A stretch of DNA of 64,000 nucleotides from contig NC_065426.1 in the NCBI RefSeq assembly GCF_024362695.1, positions 9,206,236 to 9,270,235 of the forward strand. The letters are read 5' to 3'. A program made the translations under genes and the position numbers. This document shows, in pieces, positions 63,317 through 64,000 of this stretch. This stretch comes from Pectinophora gossypiella (lineage: Eukaryota > Arthropoda > Insecta > Lepidoptera > Gelechiidae). The notes beneath the pieces were generated by a model. The model saw only the letters and a list, made by a program, of their open reading frames with translations. It did no database searches and was not told the origin of the DNA. The stretch's first letter is position 1. Every line of letters starts with the position of its first letter.

Positions 63317-63947
63317 AAATACATACAAAAGGTTCTTTTCTGTACTTAGACATCAATTTCGTATGAATATTAGTTCATACAAATGCGATTACGAAATTGC
63401 TGCAATTAATGCTATACGTGAGGTATATCCAGAAATAAAAGTAAAAGGCTGTTATTACCATTTTTTAAATGCTGTGTTTAGAATGAGTAAAAAAATGAAT
63501 TTCAATGAAACTCACTTAGGTCGCAAAATCACACAGTTGTGCACAAGTTTGGCTCTGTTACCACCTAATCTAATTCCAGAAGCATATCTTGCTATACATG
63601 AAATCGCACCAGAGACGGAAGTTTCACAGAAATTTCTAGACTATTTTAATAACCAGTGGATACAAAACGTTACCAAAGATATTTTTAGCTGTTATGGTGA
63701 AAAGAACCGCACTACGAATGCAGTGGAAGGATGGCACAGAAGAATTAACTATCGAATTCCATCTCGACCAACCATTTTCCAATTTTTAGTAGCATTAAAA
63801 GTAGAAGCTCAAATTCAAAATAAAAGATTGCTAAAAAGTGCTTTCCACTGCCCTGATAAAAAAAGATCTTTAAAATACATTGAAAATGATAGAAAAATTA
63901 ATTGCATTATCACAGACTGTTTATCCAACAAAATTCAATCAATATAA
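63317..63947 (+). pseudogene. FLYWCH/MULE transposase-domain protein, 3' part
   Basis: Resumes after the AACAC duplication in the frame left at 56783. Together the two parts make 444 codons including the stop. It encodes the rest of the MULE transposase domain: CDYEIAA with the second Asp (D258 in the joined numbering), VKGCYYHFLNAVFRMSKK with the conserved C/H pair, and TNAVEGWHRRINYR with the likely catalytic Glu (E371). It ends in TAA after IQSI. No frameshift or stop is seen, so it was intact until the insertion. An open frame beginning inside the 3' LTR (63255) reads into it, which could give a truncated chimeric product. Confidence 0.88.
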
Positions 63948-64000
63948 TGCTTAACCATGTTAGCGGCGTTGAATAAGCTCCCATAAATTTTCCATATACT
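63948..64000. other. 3' flank of the FLYWCH/MULE gene
   Basis: Only 53 bp remain in the window; no terminal repeat can be assessed. Confidence 0.4.

Overview
The window is eukaryotic and almost certainly from a moth or butterfly. It is AT-rich, its genes are intron-split and mostly tiny exons, and it is saturated with dispersed repeats: several tRNA-like or 5S-like SINEs, hairpin MITEs, LINE 3' tails and one intact BEL/Pao LTR retrotransposon. An RR-2 cuticular protein gene confirms an arthropod. Most of the sequence is repeat or intronic/intergenic filler; three host-type coding units can be supported.

(1) HOMER, minus strand. I assemble a postsynaptic-scaffold Homer gene from nine exons between 40719 (ATGGG plus donor) and 2603. 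The EVH1 domain lies in exons 1-4 (40.7 to 28.57 kb) and the coiled coil in exons 6-9. All splice phases agree and give exactly 365 codons. Human-numbered ligand residues W24, F74 and G89 fall at the same positions. Intron 1 is 10.9 kb and intron 6 is 21.8 kb, both filled with SINEs and MITEs. The terminal exon is not certain; a 7-codon candidate lies at 1351-1374.

(2) An RR-2 cuticular protein gene, plus strand (exons at 23001-23153, 23449-23545, 24111-24385; candidate first exon 13381-13395). It is nested in Homer intron 6 on the opposite strand.

(3) A FLYWCH zinc-finger plus MULE-type transposase-domain ORF (56083-56783 and 63317-63947) is cut in two by a 6.5-kb BEL/Pao element (56784-63311). 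The element has LTRs that read as identical (369 bp each), a perfect 5-bp target duplication (AACAC) and an uninterrupted 1908-codon gag-pol. Across the target site the host frame is continuous (443 codons), so the insertion looks very young.

By region: 0-5 kb holds Homer exons 7-9 with SINEs packed between them. 5-26 kb is Homer intron 6 with the nested cuticle gene, a 43-bp palindromic minisatellite (10.05-10.42 kb) and a 123-bp direct duplication. 26-30 kb holds Homer exons 2-6. 30-40.7 kb is intron 1, containing a 3.9-kb hAT-like composite element with an 8-bp duplication and a large inverted array of degenerate units. 40.8-56 kb is repeat-filled intergenic DNA with a 5'-truncated jockey-like LINE. 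56-64 kb is the disrupted FLYWCH/MULE gene. No CRISPR, rRNA gene or functional tRNA gene is visible.
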